Of a stretch of 64,000 nt of DNA, positions 59,720-64,000 are shown in pieces. The DNA is from Zychaea mexicana (taxonomy: Eukaryota; Mucoromycota; Mucoromycetes; Mucorales; Lichtheimiaceae). The position numbers and the translations under genes were made by a program. A model generated the notes under the pieces. The model did no database searches, was not told the DNA's origin, and saw only the letters and a list, made by a program, of their open reading frames with translations. Within the stretch, counting starts at the first letter, position 1; each line of letters opens with the position of its first letter. Where the stretch lies: NCBI RefSeq assembly GCF_025766255.1, contig NW_026516798.1, positions 1 to 64,000 of the forward strand. Direction: 5' to 3'.

Positions 59720-61954
59720 ATGTCGGCTATCACTGCTGTCCTCCCTCATCCCTTGGATAACTTATCCGCCGACGAAATCCGCCGCGCCACCGCCATCATT
59801 CGCAAGGAACGCGAAAATGATACCTACATTGTAAATTCGATGTGCTTGAAGGAACCCTCCAAAGATCTGATGATGGCGTTCTTCGGCTGGGACAAGTCTG
59901 TTCCCCAGCCAACCAAGATCGACCGTGAAGCATTTGTTGTTCTCATTGACCGTCCATCCGGTTTGGTCCACGAAATTGTTGTTTCTCTGACCCAAAACAA
60001 GACCACCAGCTGGAAGAAGGTTCAAGGTGTCCAGCCCACTCTTCACGTTGGCGAAATGCTCGAGGCCGAACACGTTTTGCTCAATGATGAACTTGTTATT
60101 GCAGAGTGCCGCAAACTGGGTATTACTGATATGAAACAAGTCTTCATTGATCCCTGGGGCGTTGGTTACCACGAGTCAATCAAGGGCAAGCGTCTTATGC
60201 AAGCTTTGGTCTACATGCGCACCTCTGCCGACGACAACCAGTACGCTCATCCTTTGGATTTCAATCCTCTTTATGGTAACGTATCAATTATAACTTATTG
60301 CTTAAGCTCCCAAGTGTTCAGACCAATGTGTGTGTGTGTGTGTGTCTAGTACGAGGAGAAAGCGGAACTGACATGTGACATGTAAATTAATTATTATTCT
60401 GTATAGATGTCAACGAAAAGAAGGTTGTCGACATCATTGTTGCCAAGCGCCGCAACAGCAAGTTTGAGCGTCCTACTATTCCCCGAGCCAACCATCACTT
60501 CTTGCCCGAGCATATTGGTACAGAAAACTTGCGCAAGGACTTAAAACCAATCCAAATCACCCAGCCCGAAGGTGTCAGCTTCACGATCCGTGGCCAGCAG
60601 TTAGATTGGCAAAAATGGAATATGCACTTGTCGTTCAACTATCGTGAAGGTTTGGTTATCAACAACGTCAGCTACAAGGATATGGATGGTACTTTACGCC
60701 CCTTGTTCTACCGTGTCTCTTTGGCGGAAATGGTGGTCCCTTACGCCAATCCCTACAAACCCTATAACCATAAGATGGCTTTTGATGTTGGAGAGTACGG
60801 TTTGGGCAACTTGACGAATTCTTTGGAACTCGGCTGCGACTGTGTTGGTTCAATTTACTATATGGATGCTGTTTTGAGCGACATGAAGGGTGAGCCCTGG
60901 GTGATCCCAAAGGCTATCTGCATTCACGAAGAAGATACTGGTCTTTTGTTCAAGCACACTGATTACCGCACTGGCAAGGCCCACTCTGCTCGCTCGCGTC
61001 GCTTGGTCATCTCCCACATTGTTACTGGTACGTTTCAACTTCACATCAAAAATATATATAGACGCTACGTAATTTGACCAAAGAATCCAACAATTCTTTC
61101 TACTACCAGCTGCCAACTATGACTATGGTTTGTACTACTACTTTTACCAGGACGGTACCTTCCAATATGAAGTTAAGGCTACTGGTGAACTCAACACCCA
61201 AGTTCTTGCTGTCGACGAAGATGCTGCTCCATATGGTACCATTGTTGCACCCCAAATTGATGCTCAGCACCACCAGCATTTGTTCAGCATGCGCATTGAC
61301 CCTATGATCGACGGTCGCAACAACTCTGTTGCCGAAACGGACGTCTTACCTTCAGTGCATCCTGTCGGACACCCCGATAACATAGTTGGCAATGCCTTCG
61401 GTCCTGTCAGCAAGATCTTTAGCAACACCGATGAAGCACAAACCGATGCCAGCCCCCAGACACATCGCTCATGGAAGGTTATCAACGAGAGCAAAATACA
61501 TCCCTATGCCAAGCAGCCTGTCGGTTTCAAGGTTATTGCTCCCAACAGCCCTCCCCTTTTGGCCAAGCCTGGATCCATTGCTTACGAACGCGCCCGATTT
61601 GCTGCAAAAACCCTTTGGGTGACCCAATACCATCCTGATCAGCTCTTCCCTGGTGGTTTCTACTGCTACCAGAGCGAGCCCTCCGATAACCTTGGTCTCC
61701 CGCAATTTACTCGTGAGACCAAGAATGTTCGTAACGAAGATATCGTTCTCTGGTTGACCTTTGGTCTGACCCACATCCCTCGTGTTGAAGACTTCCCTAT
61801 CATGCCTGTGGAAATGTGCGGTTTCCAACTCAAGCCAGCCAACTTCTTCTTGGGTAACCCGGGTATCGACCTCCCATCCTCTGACAAGAAGTCCACCAAG
61901 AGCGCCTATGCTCCCGCCGATGCCAAATCCTGCTGTGGCAATAACTCTTTATAA
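59720..61954 (+). CDS. Copper amine oxidase
   Basis: Oxidises primary amines to aldehydes with release of ammonia and hydrogen peroxide, using copper and a protein-derived topaquinone. Three exons, about 59720-60275, 60407-61026 and 61109-61954, for roughly 670 residues. The N-terminus MSAITAVLPHPLDNLSADEI is of peroxisomal/cytosolic fungal type with no signal peptide. The catalytic base lies in YYMDAVLSDMKGEP. The cofactor tyrosine is in ANYDYGLYYYFYQDG (N-Y-D-Y motif). Copper-ligand histidines are in DAQHHQHLFSMRIDP and GLTHIPRVEDFPIMP. The end, SCCGNNSL, is not a standard peroxisomal signal, so the location is unclear. Such enzymes let fungi use amines as nitrogen source. A GT-run lies in the first intron at 60328-60345. 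Confidence 0.95.
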
Positions 61955-63125
61955 GCAGCCACCCTTCACCCTCCCTTCCACTATAGATTCCATTTCCTTC
62001 TATTTTTTCAACATGAAGTTTAAGCTGATGTACAGAAGCTATCTTTTTAATTGAATAAATTCTTAGTTGTACATACCTTACACAATCACATTATTGTATT
62101 GAAACTGGTCCCTTATCTTAAGCACAATATAATAATGTGCTGTGCACACTCCGTAAACGTTAGCGGTTTGATTCTGTGGCACGACGTGTAGTAATCTCGA
62201 AACGCCAACTGACTGGCTGTTATAATACCATTATTATACCACACAAGACACCGATCCTGTAGAGCACGTATATAGTCTAGAAATGGGTTTTTAGAAGATC
62301 AGATATTATATAACAGTGTACAGTACACTTGAAAGTTTCATCGAATGACTGCTTGTTCATGTACATGCACACAACAGCAATTATACGCAGTAACTATCAT
62401 GATGTTCAAGATTATAAAATCAATTGTATTGTGGAAGTTGGAAAAAGAGCACAGCATACTGAATTTATGGAAAGCAGAAATAGTTTAGACAAGAGGATAC
62501 AGACACATCAGTGGTATGGAATACTGTACAGTAAGTAGGTATGAGATGATGTTACTCCAGGAATCATATCAATACAAATGGAAGTGGTTCTTGTGTACAT
62601 ATGCCTAGTGATTTCATTTTGTAAAAGAAACCTTTAATAGGTAACGTTTTGATTATGTCAGCAATAGTTTATGGTTTACATCTAAGTAATACCCTGGAGA
62701 AATTTCTAATTTTTTTTTGAATTAAATAGTGTAATCTTTTCCCACACCATTCTCCTTACACCCTCTCCTTTTTGACCCAACACCATATAAAGGTACCATA
62801 TTCATGGAGTTCAGCATTTTGCCAGCGATGTTTTCAAAACAAATCGCTGCGTACACACGACCAGTTTTAGATAGGCAATCAAATGTTTGCAATCATGTTT
62901 TTGTCACAATTGTTTGTATAGACCTCGCAAAGACAGATGTTTCATTACCACTGTTGTACCCTACATATGTACGGCCAATAAGAGCAGTTTGGAACCGATT
63001 ACATTTTTGTTCGCTCAATAATTATAGGTTCATTGTCGAGTAGAGTGTTGCGCGAGTTTTCTGTTTTTACAAAGAGAAATAAGAATTTAGCTTGACAATG
63101 TATATCAAAACGCGCTTCTTTTCGG
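61955..63125. other. Intergenic region, no gene seen
   Basis: AT-rich. Contains the 3' flank of the amine oxidase gene (AATAAA-type signal near 62053) and short frames only. Confidence 0.5.
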
Positions 63126-63770
63126 TTATATTTTATTGTATGATCCCGCATATACAACATATTTACCATCAAAGCGAATTACTTCCTGTGTTACGTTCTT
63201 GAAATTGAGTATCTGGAACTCAAGGAAGGTCGGAAGGTCGGCATAGTGGTTATTGCGGATGTGCTGGAATAGATGTTGGCGACAGGCGTGAGAAAAAGTG
63301 CATGCGTTGTACGGGCAAAAGTACTTGATTTTCATTTCTAGTATTATATTTTGAGGAAAACTGTAATGAAAATGTGGTTCTTATCCAGACAAGCAAGTTA
63401 CAAAGCACTCACGTTCAGAATAAATTTCTTCGCCATCCACGACAGCACCGCGTGATTTTTCTGTGTGAGTGTAAAAACAGTGAGCGTTTCTCAAGTGGCT
63501 GTGTACATCAGCTGCTAGCAAGATAGACATACCTTTAAAGTCGATTATCTTGCCAGAGTTTGTCAGAAAAATGCAACGGATTGAGGGTTTGCACTCAGGA
63601 AACGCAGCATAGTGTTCCTTGCGAATATGCTTGAAGAGCCAGGCTCTAGCTTGATATGACTTTGTGCAAAACTTATACGGGCAGCAGTATACTGTTCTTT
63701 TCTTCGCTGGGTATAGCGCAGTAGTGGATGTCGGATCTTGTGTTAGAGGAAAGAGCCCGTCTTTACTGCT
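63126..63770 (-). CDS. Tandem C2H2-like zinc-finger protein, 3' part
   Basis: Three minus-strand exons, 63770-63533, 63460-63413 and 63337-63126, join in phase. Two similar segments are visible. The first, CCPYKFCTKSYQARAWLF then KHIRKEHYAAFP, and the second, FCPYNACTFSHACRQHLF then QHIRNNHYADLP, each have Cys-x4-Cys, a spacer of about 13 and His-x4-His spacing, a C2H2-like zinc finger. The protein ends KYVVYAGSYNKI. Further exons lie upstream: an in-frame stretch before 63770 begins at an acceptor-like TAG, and a possible exon lies at about 63790-63870, but I could not find the start. DNA or RNA binding is likely (inference). I do not know the family. Confidence 0.6.
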
Positions 63771-64000
63771 CTACTTTCTACAAACCTTTTTTTTGGAACG
63801 AGTCGTTGTACATCGCTGCTGCTATGTGTTGTTTCATCGGTGGTGGCTGAGGAACACTACAGCTGGTATCTAGAATAAAGACTGTGGTATCAGCATGTAT
63901 GATTGCTTTTATCTGCCCAGGTACTAGGTGTGTGCTGCTGCTGAATCTGTACTACCTTTTGATGCGAGCAAGGCGGTGCTGCGCGTTCGGTTGAGCGGAA
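63771..64000 (-). other. Probable 5' portion of the zinc-finger gene
   Basis: The minus strand contains a protein-like stretch at about 63790-63870 (including QPPPMKQHIAAAMYNDSF) after an acceptor-like TTCTAG. The splice to the next exon is unclear because only about 20 bp separate them, so a frame change is possible. The gene may extend beyond the window. Confidence 0.3.

Overview
This is nuclear DNA from a filamentous fungus, most likely an early-diverging one (Mucoromycota, Mucorales-like). Evidence: intron-rich genes with short GT-AG introns, CT-rich leaders about 80-110 bp downstream of TATA boxes, a KDZ-type transposon with its CxC-like cysteine pair, and housekeeping proteins of fungal type. 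The taxonomic placement is inference; there is no rRNA or tRNA in the window to confirm it.

Left part (1-13.4 kb) is accessory. After about 2.7 kb with no convincing gene lies a complete-looking KDZ-superfamily DNA transposon (about 2.73-8.20 kb) bounded by roughly 110-bp inverted repeats. It carries a small unrecognised gene and an intact 11-exon transposase gene. To its right, 8.2-13.4 kb holds broken pieces of a RecQ/telomere-linked-type helicase on the minus strand, a purine-rich repeat with overlapping open frames and one small hypothetical gene.

The centre (13.4-39.95 kb) is mainly housekeeping: the ribosome-biogenesis helicase DBP10 (-), a 5.7-kb gene desert with a frameshifted coding relic near its right end, malate synthase (-), inorganic pyrophosphatase (+), an F-box/LRR protein with TPR-like repeats (-), a heterotrimeric G-alpha subunit (+), a second 3.2-kb desert, an unrecognised basic protein (+), hexokinase (+) and a DUF4203-type multi-pass membrane protein (+).

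The right part alternates AT-rich deserts with genes: a 173-bp pogo/Tigger-like MITE, a secreted GH5 endo-mannanase (+), and a 2,485-bp Tc1/mariner-related transposon with perfect 27-bp inverted repeats, TA target duplication and an intact spliced transposase (-). Then come the RNase P/MRP subunit POP4 (+), a LIM-coiled-coil-C1-RhoGAP protein (+), the WD40 ribosome-biogenesis protein JIP5/WDR55 (-, convergent with the RhoGAP), a copper amine oxidase (+) and the 3' end of a two-finger C2H2-like gene (-) running toward the window edge.

Functional themes: ribosome and RNA maturation (DBP10, JIP5, POP4), carbon metabolism (malate synthase, hexokinase, pyrophosphatase, mannanase, amine oxidase), signalling (G-alpha, RhoGAP, F-box), and at least three DNA transposon families in different states of preservation. 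The genes are not arranged as a co-regulated cluster. Exon boundaries were derived by hand from splice consensus and frame, and should be taken as models.
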